A DNA stretch of 64,000 bases from Daphnia carinata (GCF_022539665.2 NC_081333.1:1302001-1366000); one strand, 5' to 3'. Shown: positions 30,947 through 43,438, numbered from the stretch's first letter. The notes: generated from the sequence alone by a model not told the origin. Numbers and translations: made by a program.

Positions 30947-31267
30947 AGCGTAGCGCACAGGCGCGCTTGCATTGTCAGGCTTATTTAGTCGGGCTTAAAA
31001 TTTTTTTCGGCAAAAACTGACACCCATCGGAATTGGTTGAATATCACAGAATATACTCAAAATTGAATGCTGATTCCGGGAAAATTGCTATTTTTTTCAT
31101 TAAATTAATCGTTTTTGAAATACACCGAATATTTAATGCAATGCTAACGCGCCGGTACGCTACAGCGCTAGGGCGATGCCGCAGAAATTCGGGCTTATTT
31201 ATCAGTCGGGTTTTTAAAAAATTTCGGCAAAAACTGCAATGCTAGCGCGCCAGTACGCTACAGCGCT
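30947..31267. mobile_element. MITE-like palindromic repeat element
   Basis: The left end (AGCGTAGCGCACAGGCGCGC, 30947 onward, ending ATTG) is an imperfect inverted copy of the right end (CAATGCTAGCGCGCCAGTAC at 31237, on to ACGCTACAGCGCT at 31267). Inside, a second direct copy of the right end lies at 31138-31169. A block of the type GGGCTTATTTA...CGGCAAAAACTG occurs twice (about 30978-31019 and 31191-31236). There is no transposase ORF. It is best read as a degenerate non-autonomous DNA transposon; a target duplication was not identified. Confidence 0.5.
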
Positions 31268-32330
31268 GTTCCTGGTATGCTTCATAGTTATAAAACATCT
31301 AGCGTCGAAATTCTCAACTGCTATGATGAGACATCTAGGGGTCACCAGCTGCTTTCCAATTCTATACTACTGTCAGCAGTAGTATTTCGCGTGGCGTCGT
31401 CGAGGAAGGAGGGTGAAATGGACGTCCAGTTCCTTCTCTGCACAATTCCAGTATCTTGAAGCATGGTTTTAACGTAGATTTTTTTCTCATTTCTTTACAA
31501 TGATAACCTAACACATCGTAGCTAATTCATACAAAGTTCTCAGGTAACAGGGCATTATTAATGTGAAAGAAACATCATACAATCTTCAAAACAAAAAAAT
31601 TTAAAGCAGCATGGCTTAATTTTTGTGTGACCACCAGCCTTCATATTAAGCAGCTGTAAGTAAAAGGTACCTAACTTTGCTAGATATTTGTTGCTTCGTA
31701 AGATAGTTGCCAATCTAATTGTCATCATTCCTAGGTCTCGAAAGGGGTGTTCACAACTTGTCGTGAAAAGTGTTAGTTTTGTACTTCGAGAGTACTACGA
31801 GTTCTCCAAGACTTACATAATTTGCTGTGTTGGCAGTGGGATCAACCCATGATAGGAAGGAACATCACCTGAATTATGGTTTCGATGTAAAATATAATTT
31901 ATCAAGTATCATTGTTGTGTTTGTGATTCATTACCTACTTCTAATGAGCCATAGGGAAATTGAACTGAAATTGGTTAAACTGCTTTGCAGTAATGCTAAG
32001 CTAAGTTATCTTATGCTGGCAAAGAGTCACTTTTCCTTTTGCTTGATGCAAAGGAATTGTTTGACAGATGGAAAAGAAAGACGAATTCTAAAAGTTTTCA
32101 TTGTAAATATTCTTTGGTGTTCAAGTAAATGTTTGCCTGATAGTGAAATGGTGTTGAAAAAAACTGTCAATAGTCAGTATTGAGTGAAATAGGTTTGTAG
32201 CACGAGTATTATAAGTTTGATATAATTATGGTAGGACAAAATAAAATAAACGTGAAAAATTAAATTATAAGTCAATTCTTTTTATTGTCCCTCCTCCACC
32301 CATCAATTCCGCCACTGTTTTACATACAAC
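31268..32330. other. Spacer, no firm gene
   Basis: No gene is supported. A plus-strand open stretch at 31827-32183 lacks an ATG start and recognisable motifs. AT-rich sequence continues up to the microsatellite. Confidence 0.3.
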
Positions 32331-32332
32331 AT

Positions 32333-32412
32333 AATACATAAATAGACATACATAAATACATACATAAATAGACATACATAAATACATACATAAATACACA
32401 TACACATACACA
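32333..32412. repeat. ACATAAAT/ACAT microsatellite
   Basis: About 80 bp of simple repeat built from ACATAAAT and ACATACAT units. It directly adjoins the left end of the piggyBac-type element. Confidence 0.85.
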
Positions 32413-32423
32413 TAACTAGTTAA

Positions 32424-32755
32424 CCCGTTGGCTGCCACGCCACGCAACCCGTAGGTTGCTGAAACTACATTAGCTACTCGTCGCGTCTGAAGGATCCCGA
32501 CCAAGGGGGGACTTGTCCGAAGACAAGTCCGGGCTGGCACGGTGATAGAGGCCATTCCGGGAATGCACACCCCAGGCTTTCTATCACCGTACCGAAAAAG
32601 AGAAGTCCCTACTGGTGCATTGCCTACGCGCGCCTAAAGGCCTTGTGCCTTTAGGCGCGTTGGCGACTGTTCCCCCCATGGCCATGGGGAAGAACAGCGC
32701 CCGGTCCCTAAAACCTACAAAAAAAATGGGAGCAAACGGGGTGGCAGCCAACGGG
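32424..32755. mobile_element. piggyBac-type MITE (332 bp, TTAA target site)
   Basis: The left end reads CCCGTTGGCTGCCAC and the right end is its exact inverse, GTGGCAGCCAACGGG, a 15-bp perfect terminal inverted repeat. Each end is flanked by TTAA (32420-32423 and 32756-32759), the target duplication of the piggyBac superfamily, whose termini usually start CCC/GGG. The interior codes for nothing and is full of hairpins: GACTTGTC-CGAA-GACAAGTC, GGTGATAGA/TCTATCACC, GCGCGCCTAAAGG/CCTTTAGGCGCG and CCCCATGGCCATGGGG. It is non-autonomous and would need a transposase from elsewhere. Confidence 0.8.
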
Positions 32756-32799
32756 TTAACTACACAATACAACAATACAAAACAGAACAATACCAGGGA

Positions 32800-33543
32800 G
32801 AAGACGGCGACGAGGCGAAGGCGAGGGCGGCGACGAGGCGAAGGCGGCGACGAGGCGAAGGCGGCGACGAGGCGAAGAGGCGAAGACGGCGAGAGGCGAA
32901 GGCGGCGAAGACGGCGACGAGGCGAAGGCGGCGAAGACGGCGACGAGGCGAAGGCGGCGAAGACGGCGACGAGGCGAAGGCGGCGAAGACGGCGACGAGG
33001 CGAAGGCGGCGAAGACGGCGACGAGGCGAAGGCGGCGAAGACGGCGACGAGGCGAAGGCGGCGAAGACGGCGACGAGGCGAAGGCGGCGAAGACGGCGAC
33101 GAGGCGAAGGCGGCGAAGACGGCGACGAGGCGAAGGCGGCGAAGACGGCGACGAGGCGAAGGCGGCGAAGACGGCGACGAGGCGAAGGCGGCGAAGACGG
33201 CGACGAGGCGAAGGCGGCGAAGACGGCGACGAGGCGAAGGCGGCGAAGACGGCGACGAGGCGAAGGCGGCGAAGACGGCGACGAGGCGAAGGCGGCGAAG
33301 ACGGCGACGAGGCGAAGGCGGCGAAGACGGCGACGAGGCGAAGGCGGCGAAGACGGCGACGAGGCGAAGGCGGCGAAGACGGCGACGAGGCGAAGGCGGC
33401 GAAGACGGCGACGAGGCGAAGGCGGCGAAGACGGCGACGAGGCGAAGGCGGCGAAGACGGCGACGAGGCGAAGGCGGCGAAGACGGCGACGAGGCGAAGG
33501 CGGCGAAGACGGCGACGAGGCGAAGGCGGCGAAGACGGCGACG

Positions 33544-33575
<32 letters not shown>

Positions 33576-33850
33576 ACGAGGCGAAGGCGGCGAAGACGGC
33601 GACGAGGCGAAGGCGGCGAAGACGGCGACGAGGCGAAGGCGGCGAAGACGGCGACGAGGCGAAGGCGGCGAAGACGGCGACGAGGCGAAGGCGGCGAAGA
33701 CGGCGACGAGGCGAAGGCGGCGAAGACGGCGACGAGGCGAAGGCGGCGAAGACGGCGACGAGGCGAAGGCGGCGACGAGGCGAAGGCGGCGAAGACGGCG
33801 ACGAGGCGAAGGCGGCGAAGACGGCAACTAGGCGAAGACGGCGATGAGGC
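32800..33850. repeat. 26-bp GC-rich minisatellite
   Basis: A tandem array of the 26-bp unit GAAGGCGGCGAAGACGGCGA + CGAGGC, some 30 or more near-identical copies from about 32925 to 33770, with irregular units at both edges and one unit carrying an extra 9 bases near 33560. The strand is almost free of T. Because 26 is not a multiple of 3, each frame cycles through all three readings and long open frames arise on both strands. These are artefacts of the repeat, not genes. Confidence 0.95.
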
Positions 33851-33945
33851 GAAAATTAGGACTAGGTTCCTTCTCGGCCCTGCATAACATGTAAAGAAAC
33901 GACATTAAAGGATGCAACATTGTTGATTTAGATATTGAAGTATGA

Positions 33946-34834
33946 TCATGGGCGAGGTGTGGTGGAGGTGTGATTTTTTTCAATTTCACTAGGTTTGAAA
34001 ATTAACTTAGATGATTTCCTTGAATTACTGGATTTTTTTTTATCCAAGGAATCATTACTGGGACCATAATCATTAAACTGACTAAACCCAGAGGATGCTT
34101 CTTTTGTAAAATATCCTTTCATTCTTAAACAATCTTAGGCAAAACAGCAATAAAACAATCATTATCAAAACAACCTATTTTCAAAAGGAGAGAGTCACAA
34201 ACAACAGTGTCATACAGCTTTGCTAGTTGAATGAAGATTCAAGGAAATACTATTAAGTGAACAACTAGTCACAGGAAAGTCATAACATGGAATACAAAGG
34301 TGAACACAATGAGTAAATCATTTAGTTCTCTAGCTATAGATGAAAAGTGACAGATAGCTTAAATAGTAATAGTTCAACCACCGGGTCTGAGTTTGAAACA
34401 GTCCAATCAATCCTTTGGAGTCATCACACGATTTATGTGAGAGACTCATTGAAAAGTAACCCTCTAGCATTAAATTTACCAATAATGGTTCCTCTATATT
34501 CTGAAGTAAAACTGAGAGATAATTAACTTCAGAGATAATTAACTTCAGAAAGGCAGAAAATTACATTTACCAAGCACAATCTGTGCATTAGTTTTTTGCT
34601 ATCCGAGTCCTACTTATCACAATTGTTAACATAACTGACTTCAATTTTCTTAGGTCTAGCAACAAAGAAAAAAATTACGCGTAAATTAGAATAATGTCCC
34701 ATGTTACTTACTTGCTCTTGTAGATGCACAAAACAACGAAAAAACTTTAAAAAACAACAGAGTGAAAACGTTTTCATGTTCACACACCTCAAATGGCAGA
34801 CATTACAGACGACGGTAGCGTCATCTAGCGGCAA
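33946..34834 (-). pseudogene. Possible decayed single-pass membrane protein gene
   Basis: Reading leftwards: a leader-like start (MKTFSLCCFLKFF at 34777, ending at a GTAAGT donor at 34711); a stretch with protein-like sequence after a TTGCTAG acceptor (KIEVSYVNNCDK, about 34660); an open stretch after TTACTTCAG at about 34504 (NIEEPLL...HKSCDDSKGLIGLFQ); and, after an AATAG acceptor at 34174, a membrane span (VVLIMIVLLLFCLR) with a Ser/Lys-rich tail in a shifted frame (MKGYFTKEASSGFSQFN) ending at 33946. The parts do not join in one frame. A 10-bp segment between two TAAGA copies separates span and tail frames. Inference only; it could be chance. Confidence 0.25.
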
Positions 34835-35327
34835 TCAACATACAAATTAACTTTGAATTTGGCTTCAAAAGCTTCTTAATTCCTGATCGAGTTTCTCTGA
34901 GTTTTAATACACTGTTCCACCTTCCAATACGTCGTTATCTCTACTGGAGAAAAATGGTGCTTTGCGCCCAGCTGTACCACCTACGAGTTTTGGAAGATGT
35001 CGCGGAATTGGTTGGACAGGTTATAAAAAGTTTTCAAGTGGCTTCCAGTTGCAACGCATGTCGTACTTTTGTGTGAACGCTATCCTGCTTCTCCCGTACT
35101 ACTACGATTATCACGCTTCAAGGCCCACTACGTCACCTTCCAGGACCATTACGCCATTAATTTTATTTTGACATTTTTTATTTCATTAACCTTTTGTCTA
35201 TCGGCAACTTCGGGAACACCCGAAGCCCTTCATTAAAAACCTTAGAAAGTCAAAAACAGTTTGTCATTTTCGAACACTTTGTAGTATTAATTTCCATTTC
35301 TGAAATCAGTTCAAACATGTTGGAAGT

Positions 35328-38300
35328 TTATGCAACAATGTATGTTAAGCTTGATCCAATGTCAACTTGCGTTCCATTTTCTTCTACTGCAACAGTTTTA
35401 TTTTCAAGATTCACGAGGAAGGTATGAGCCTCAGTCAGCCGAATCTTGCCCCTTTCCAAGTCGTCAGATGTGGGGATTTTTCTAGGTCCAAGAAGGGGAT
35501 CTTGGTAGCGCCAGAGGGAAACTCGTTTGGGATCTAAAAAAGAAAACACGCATGTAAAATACAACGGATGAGCTCTATCCTTCAGTTATGAAACGAACCC
35601 TTAATTTGTTTATGATGTTTAACTAAACGACTGGCTAATTTGGCCGGCGTGTCTCCTTGCATTATTGCAAGCTTTACTTCAAATAAACCCGAAAGTGGTT
35701 GCGGGTTGAGGAAGTTGATGGAAACGCCAGGTTGATAACGGAAGGTAATGTGAGGGACGCCAGGTACACAGTCTTCTTTAATTTTTTCATCGGCAGTAGG
35801 ATCATCTGAATACAGGACATTCAATCCTTCTAACTGCGCAAATTACGTAACGACAGGATTAGTGTACATTCAGTGAAGGTTAGAAAGGTAAACTTACATC
35901 CAATGTTGCGGTAAGATATTCGATGTTCTTCGTGATTATTTCCGCTTCGTTGAAGTCCATTGTCAAATTGAGAGCACGAATACCATGCTTGGCTACTTTT
36001 TCTTTTGCCACTTGAACGAAAGGCATAACTTTCTTCATAGATTTTTTCAATTCCGGTTTCGAGCTAAGCTCTGATGATAACCACTTGTTATCAGGCATAA
36101 CTCCATCTTGCTACGATAATGCAAAATAATTAATAATTCAATAATATCAAAGAATTTTTTACTTTTTTTTTTCTTACGTTATATTTTTCTTGAAGAAGGG
36201 TCAAGATGATTGATTGCCAAGTAGGATAATTTTTTGCAATCCAAACAGTGCCATGTGTGGGTTTGTCAGTTGGTACGTTGACCCCTTTTTTGGCACCTTT
36301 CGAGGAAAGTGATGATAGGTATGCTTTCATTCGCAAACGGAATTCATGGGCAGCCTGGTCCAGATACGCCCCGGCGCTGATGAGAACGCTATCATATTCT
36401 GGAACAGACGGCCATTGGCATTTCAGTATGCTTTCTTCGTGACCAAGCAATTGCCATACATGTTCCGCAATATGTGGGCAAATGGGTGAGAGAATAACAG
36501 CTTGGGTTTCGATGTATTTGAGTATTAACTTTTTATGCATATTGCCCATGCTTATTTCTCTGTAAGTGTCCCGGATTGCTTGGTATTCGAAGAATCCCGT
36601 GCGAAGGGCCTCTGAACAAAATTTAAAAATAAATAAATCAATACAGGAATAATACAAATAAAAAAAATTTTAACTTGGTTTTTAAGAAAAAATTTAAAAG
36701 TAACCTTTGAAAAGCATGCGGTCATAATTCTGATTTGTCTCTGTAATTTTCAGGTTCATCTCATTGTCAAACACTTGGTCATTAAACGTGTAATCGGAAT
36801 CTCTTAACTGATCGATAGTAGCAAGAGATTCCTTAACCCAATCGATTAAGTTATAGAGTCTGAAACATAAAACATTCTTTATGAATTTTATCCGATAATG
36901 GAATTAAATGTTAAAGTAGCAAAACAAACGTTTCACAGTAAATTTACCTTAAAATTCCTGCATCTGCCATTGCCTCAACAAAATTGGCATCTTCCACAGA
37001 ATCACCAGAATCCGCCAAAGCTAATCTCATGCCGTCGGCGCTAAACTTTTCAATGGCTTCAGCAAGTGTCAAAAAATTACCAGTTGATTTTGACATTTTT
37101 TCAGAATTAAGAAGCAAATGTCCATTGGCTCGAATGGCTTGAGGCCACCTAGACTCAAAAATATTTCGTAAAACTATAATTGTACATTATATGTTTCATC
37201 AATTACCTGTTTGGTTCGTTCGGCCAGATTGCGACATGGTTGTATAGGAAATACGTCAAATGGTTTGGCACCAAATCTTTCCCGGAAACACGCAAGTCAA
37301 CAGGGTACCAAAAATTGAACTCTTTTTTCAAAACGCGTAGTTTTTCTTCAGGAATAGCAGTGGTAGGCAGTGGTGCCTCTTTGAAGAAAATGTAATCCCA
37401 AACTTCAGGAGTCATTTGCTCGGCATTGATACCTAAGGCATTATCTCCTACGGGTGTATGAATATTGCAAATTAACAAAGTTCGAGACGGCTAGCCGAAA
37501 AATATATGGTACCTGATCCATCAAAAGTGTTCCCCTGTAACAAATGTGCCACAGTATAATAAGCCATGTAAATAGTAGAATCCGAAAGGGATTCAATTAA
37601 CCATTTTTCATCCCAAGGCAGCTTTGAGCCTAGTCCATACGTCCGAGAACACGCATGCTCTTTAAGCCAATCCAAGGTGGCAGTGAAATTTTTTCGAACT
37701 TCATCGTGAAAAGTGTTGATTTTCGCCAAAGCTTCGGTAGTGCGTTCCCTCCACGCCCCCTTTCCATAGTCGAGGTACCACTGGTCGCACAGAGCCACCA
37801 CACATTCATCGCCGGATCTATAATGTGCAGTATTTCGTAAGAGTAAAATTTCTGAATTTAAAAAATAAATAAAATACAGCATGCCTGGAAATAATTGTTT
37901 TCTCTGGCTCCATGTAAACAAGGGCTTGTGCAGCTTGAATCATCTCCTTCTGGATCACTTTCTTGACATCCTGCACTTTTTTTCCCTGATGAGGTCCAAC
38001 GAGGAGAACGCCGTCGTAAAACCCTGTCACAATTATTTGTTAGTTTACCACTGTCCTTACTATCGCTGTGAAACGCCATACCTTTCAAGTAAACAAGTTC
38101 TTTCGCCTCCAGAAGTTTATCTTTATCATTTTGACTCTGGATTTTGAAGCGATCGCAAGCGTATACCGCACTCAGATTCCCTAGCTCAGGCACTTCTACA
38201 ATAGGAACAGGCTCAAACGGTAAAACCATTTCATCGTTGATTCCATATTTTTCCCTGAAGGTAAAAACATAAAATTTACGAGGAAAAAACAAACAAATAT

Positions 38301-39938
38301 GTACATATCTTGATTACTAAATGTGCAAGAAAACGAAATTGATAAAACGATATTTGCAGTAAAAGTTTACCTTAAAGCGGCCTTATTTTTCAAGTCCCGA
38401 AGAGCTGCGTAATCATCGGGAGAATCGGAGGGAACGCTGGTCACAATACCAGTTCCCTTATCCTCTTTGATTGTTAACATTGGCAAAGCATAAATTGGAT
38501 TGTAGCTGGAAAGAGGAGACTGAAGTGACGCACCTAGAATTTGCTGTAAAAATATAAAGATAAATCAAACAGTGTAAAAATCAAAATGAAACTATAAACT
38601 TACTTCGCCTTTGATTTTAGCCAAAACGGAAACCTTTCCTACTTCTGCTGTCATTTTCTGGAACGACATGTTCAAAGCCGCTCGGTACGTGCAAACGAAA
38701 ATTTCACCAGAATTCGTTTCAAAAACAATATAATCCATGTCCGGACGTAGCCAACAGTTGGTTTGGCCGTACATAGTTTCAGGGCGAAGAGTGGCAGCTA
38801 CCAAAAATATTGGCTTCTTGTCAAAGGGCCTGAAAATAAAATTAATAAAATTATTCAATAATTAAGAAATAAAAATTGAAATAAAAATAATAATGGTTTA
38901 TTACGCCAAGACTTTAGGCACAGGATCTAAGATTTTCATCTTGATCAGAGTGTATTCCATTGGACCAACACCTTCGCCGGATGCCCGGTCGTGGTCCATA
39001 CAGGGCTGGTCGTCCTTGGGCGAGAAAATCGTGTAACGTTCACCAAATTGAATGTGCCCACGGTCTCGTAGGCGCAAGAACTGCCAACGTACGAAGCTAT
39101 CGTAGAAGGGATTTGCGTCGGTCGTAATGAAGGATCGTCGCCAATCAACCTTTTAGTTTGAAAGCAAAACATTAAGGAGACATCCAATCCTAATGTAAAA
39201 GCAAACTTACATGTAGGCCTAGTTTCATCAAATCTCGCTTCGCCAATGGAGGGAAAAACTTTAGCCAATATTCTGCATCAGCAAAAGGTCTAATTTCTTC
39301 ATCTTTCAACCCCAGGCTTTGCATAATTTGCCATTGGTATTTTGCTGATCCTGACTTTGCTACAAGTTTGCTTTTCTTGCCTATAACAGGCCAGTAAAAA
39401 TGTCAAATTTGTCATTATAATCTAAATGTCAATATACCCTTTGATTTGTCTTTAGGAATGGCGGCTTCCCTGACATCTTCTATGACTTCTTCAACTTGTT
39501 CTGGAAGATTTGGTGGAAATCCAAACTGTTCCATTTCCCTTTTAAGCTTGTCCGCACAAGCCTGCAAATAAATAAAGTAGATAAAATGATAATAGTAGAT
39601 AAAATATAGCTGATGCTGCTACATTTTATATCATGTCTGATTTTCCTTACCTTAATTGGCATTCCTGTGCAGTGAAATCCAAAAGGATACAAACACTTTT
39701 TCCCCTTCAATCGTTGGTAACCAACGGCAAGATCACACTTCATTAGGGTAAAAGTATGCCCTAAGTGTAGCAGCCCATTCATGTATGGATATGGAAAATT
39801 GACAAAGTATTTTTCCATGCTGGTTTCATCTTCAGGTGCATCTTCTTCAAATATCTTGGAATTTTCCCACTTTTCCTGGATAACTCTTTCAAGTTCCAGA
39901 AGAAAATCCACCTTGAAGCGACCTTTTCTCTCAGTCAT
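35328..39938 (-). CDS. LARS1: Leucyl-tRNA synthetase, cytosolic
   Basis: Class I synthetase charging tRNA-Leu. Sixteen exons: 39938-39651, 39561-39438, 39380-39211, 39149-38905, 38829-38604, 38543-38371, 38254-38082, 38023-37885, 37817-37513, 37447-37207, 37148-36948, 36859-36705, 36611-36178, 36110-35898, 35833-35599 and 35533-35328. They join to 1175 residues; human LARS1 has 1176. The ATP-binding HIGH motif appears as HLGH in [12 protein letters not shown]. The editing (CP1) insertion includes [13 protein letters not shown]. The KMSKS loop is exact ([12 protein letters not shown]). The anticodon-binding and eukaryotic C-terminal domains follow. Exon 8 ends with a GC donor (37884-37883). 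A likely 5' UTR intron ends just before the ATG. AATAAA signals lie at 35182-35177 and 35167-35162. It is head-to-head with PSPH. Confidence 0.97.
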
Positions 39939-39939
39939 T

Positions 39940-40879
39940 CTGATAAAGACCTGATGAAGAAACATTGCAATTTTTTATTATTGAAAAAACTGCTCCATTT
40001 TCATAACAAGTATTGATTTCCTGATAGCAAATTATATCCAAAATTTAACTTAAAAAAAGAAATTAACATAATAACGAACTGGTCGAGAAATTCGTTAAAT
40101 CCTTGACCGGCTACAACAAAATCTTACTTTTAATTGCTGATAAACGAAGAACGTGGAAGGAGATTAATGATCACTAGAGAACGAAGTTGAGCAGTCTTGC
40201 GGCAACTGAGCAGACGACAGAGATGGGAAATAGTGAACCCACCGTGACGCAAGGAGATGCAGAGTGTATTTGGTTTTTCACGAACTGTGTTACACACTTC
40301 CACGTGTCATGACGAGTTGACTACTATATACGAGGCCGGAAACGTCTTTCCGATTAGTACCCAGCCCCACTTACCTGAAATTATTACCGGGTGGTACTGG
40401 CACTACATACATAAAATGTATCTCTTTTTTTCAAATTTTTTTTCAGTTTATCCCCAAGTATCTTGCGGTGGTAAATCGAGTTTCAGGTAATTGGGGCCGA
40501 GAAAAAACTTCGCTTTCGTAATTTCCAGGGAAAATTCCCTTAAATAGAGTTACCATTTGAAATTTTTTTATACATCTTTTTGTAAATCTAAATGTTATGC
40601 TAGCAGAAACCAAAATTTGCTTATTACAGTAGTTTTAAACTCAAAAGAGCTATTTCATGTTTGTATCAGAACACCTCAGGCTCAGGTAATTTATTAGACT
40701 TCGTATCCGCAATTCCGCATACTCTTTTCATTTTTCACTTTGCTCCACCTTCCTTGTTTTACTACAACAGTTAAAGCGGTTATGATGAGGGGTGTGGAAA
40801 GGAGGTTTTCTGTTGTTGTTTCCAGCTTGCTCCCTTTAACAAGTTTTCCTTAAAAAAAAATCAGGTACCTTGGATCGAA
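39940..40879. other. Shared upstream region of LARS1 and PSPH
   Basis: About 940 bp lies between two divergent start codons, with the LARS1 leader on the left and the PSPH leader on the right. A CAG acceptor lies right before the PSPH ATG, so PSPH probably has a 5' UTR intron too. No coding sequence is supported. Confidence 0.4.
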
Positions 40880-41828
40880 ATGTCCACGAAACAAGCGGTG
40901 ATTGAATTACTTAAACAAGCTGATGCAGTTTGTTTCGATGTTGATTCAACGGTATGTACAGGGGAAGGTATTGACGATTTGGCATTTCGTTGTGGTAAGG
41001 AAGACCAAGTCAAAGAAATGTAAATATGTCGCACTTCTGCTCTTCATACCGCATATTTCTATCAACTTCTATCTTGAATGTTTTTTTTATCATAGGACAT
41101 GCAAAGCTATGTGTGGGAATTTGGATTTTCGGGAATCCCTTAAACTGAGGCTTGTATATAATTTCATGCTGTTTTTTTTTTTTTTTTTTTTACCTTCTTA
41201 CACATTCATAATAATACATTAGAACATTATTCAACCTCATCATCATCTTGTAAGGAACCTAGCAGAGGAACAACCACTTAAAATAACTCCGCATGTGCAG
41301 TATGTTAAGGGTTTCTTTCAACATGCAATCAAGTGTTATAATCATATTTATATTTGTAACTTAGGAATCTGATAAATACCCTACATTTTCTTAATAAAAA
41401 GGCATATTTAGTATCTGGTGGCTTTGAAACTTTAATATTTCCAGTTGCACATGAACTTGGAATTCCAAAGGAAAATGTTTATGCCAATAGGCTTAAATTT
41501 TATTATGATGGAAGTTATGCTGGGTTTGATGAAGATCAACCAACTTCCAAGTCAGGAGGGAAAAACATTGTCATTCAAACAATTAGGGAAAAATTTGACC
41601 ATTCAATTATCATCATGATTGGTGATGGAGTAACAGACATGGAAGCTTGCCCACCAGCTGATGCTTTTATAGGTATGAAAGATAGATCGTATCTAAGAAT
41701 AACTTTATTCCCAACACTATTGTATGTTGCTACTAGGATTTGGAGGTAATGTCGTACGCGAAGTTGTCAAAGCCAATACATCGTGGTTCGTTACGGATTT
41801 CCAAGATTTGATAAAAGTCCTCGTGTGA
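40880..41828 (+). CDS. PSPH: Phosphoserine phosphatase
   Basis: Five exons, 40880-41019, 41096-41153, 41223-41299, 41365-41672 and 41737-41828, join to 224 residues, the normal length. It catalyses the last step of L-serine synthesis (O-phosphoserine to serine) in the cytosol. HAD-family motifs are present: motif 1 DVDSTVCTGEG with both nucleophilic and acid Asp, motif 2 Ser in LVSGGF, Lys in TSKSGGK, and motif 3 MIGDGVTDMEACPPADAF. Substrate-loop residues NRLKFYYDG match the family. AATAAA lies at 42015-42020. Its 3' end faces TOMM22. Confidence 0.97.
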
Positions 41829-42141
41829 TCTACATTGCAAAAGTTTAAGCCGTAAAAGAAACGCGCAAATTTTCCCAGGGACTATACTTTAAAAGTACGA
41901 GCTTGCTAAGTTACTGCAATACACTTTTTGGTGCTACTTAATACTTAGCATCGTATTTGGCATAGTGTTTACCTTACCGGCGATTACAACGATAACTCAA
42001 ATATCTAAGATCACAATAAAACCACTTATGTGGATTATGGGCAAACGTATAAAAGATAGTCTTAAATGTCAGTAGTTGTAATTTATCGGACCGGTTACAT
42101 AAAAAAAAAAGACTACGGCGAATGAAGAAGCTGACGAGATC

Positions 42142-42909
42142 TTAACGTGGAGGTGCTGGGGCCAATCCCATTCCTGGTCCTCCCATTCCTGCATGCTGAC
42201 CACCAACTGACATTGCAGCACCAGGTCCCAATAAAATCTTCACAGTTTCAAAGTTATTAGTAACATGAATCAGTACTCATGTTAATTATTAATCTACCTG
42301 TCGTTGCTGCTGTTTTTGCATTTCCTCCATTTGTGCTCTTTCAACTTCAAATATAACTGGTGCAAAGAGAATGGCAGATGTGCTGAACAGAATCCAAGAT
42401 GCTGAACGGGCAAAGGAGTATAGACCTTGAAAATCAAATAAAAAAACGCTCATGATGTTTTCTTTGACGGTAAGTGACACAACCTCCGTTAATTCCCAAA
42501 ACGGAAGCTGTTACCCTAACTACATCAACACGAACCTTTCACAGATGAAAATGTGCCACGAACAAGTTTTGCAGTTCCAACTTGTACAAATGTTGGAAAC
42601 ATTTCTGTCAGCCCAACCAATCTTTCAAGCACTGTTTCATCAAAATCCTAATAGAGAAATTTTTTTTACAGTAATGTACCCACCAATTGTATTTCGTTTT
42701 TTTACCTCATCATCGTCGTCTGAATCTTCGTTCTCTACTGCTTTCGATGACGACACGGCAACGACTGAGGCATCACCCGATTCAGAGTTTCGTCGTTCAT
42801 CAACACGTGCCGGACTGGGAGCGTTTTCTTTGGATTCCTCTTCTTCTTCGCCATTTATACTATTTATAATCTCCACACTAAGCTCGTCAAGTTCTTCAAT
42901 AGTTGCCAT
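42142..42909 (-). CDS. TOMM22: Mitochondrial import receptor subunit TOM22
   Basis: Four exons, 42909-42706, 42647-42536, 42425-42298 and 42237-42142, join to 179 residues, longer than the human 142 because of an extended acidic N-terminus. TOM22 is the central receptor of the outer-membrane translocase. Visible are the acidic cytosolic domain (NEDSDDDDE|DFDETVLERL), the conserved VGLTEMFP motif, the single transmembrane segment (SWILFSTSAILFAPVIFEVE) and a Gln-rich tail with LLGPG as in other animal TOM22 proteins. It is transcribed away from DDX24, with about 530 bp between the start codons. Confidence 0.93.
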
Positions 42910-43438
42910 TATTAAGTTGAAACTACGTAGTTTTCTTACACGGTTACTTTACGTTTAACACTAATGATTACTGTGAAGAAAAAAAGTAGTCGGTTCATGC
43001 ACAAAATTGGCTAATCAAGGGCAACGAAAATCGTCTGCTTTTTGAAACCCAACCTAACTAGTACGAGAGTATCATTCGAAGTAGTAGACTAGTATCTCTA
43101 GTAGACATAAAAGCTGCACTGATAAATTAAAATTCGAAAATGCGATAGAAAAAAAAAATTGCAAGCATGCGAATAAAATTGTCTAAAAATAATAAACTGA
43201 TGTTTTTAATAAAAAATTTTGAGTTTGAACAGTGGCTTTTGGATTTTTAAAATTTTTTTATGATTTGAAAATTGAAATTTATAAACAAAAACAAGCAATA
43301 AATGGCAATGCTACTTCAAATTAGAAATTGAAAGTTGTCTGCTGCATGTGTTAACGGAAGCTCACACGTGGTGTTTAAAGTCAAATTATTATTGTTAGTG
43401 TAGAACTTCGACCACGACCATATTCCTGAGTCCCCAAG

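Noticed and set aside
32615-33847. A 410-residue Arg/Gly/Glu/Ala-rich ORF and a 355-residue antisense ORF
   Set aside because: Both are readings of the 26-bp minisatellite, which lacks stops in every frame; the 26-residue period equals 3 x 26 bp.
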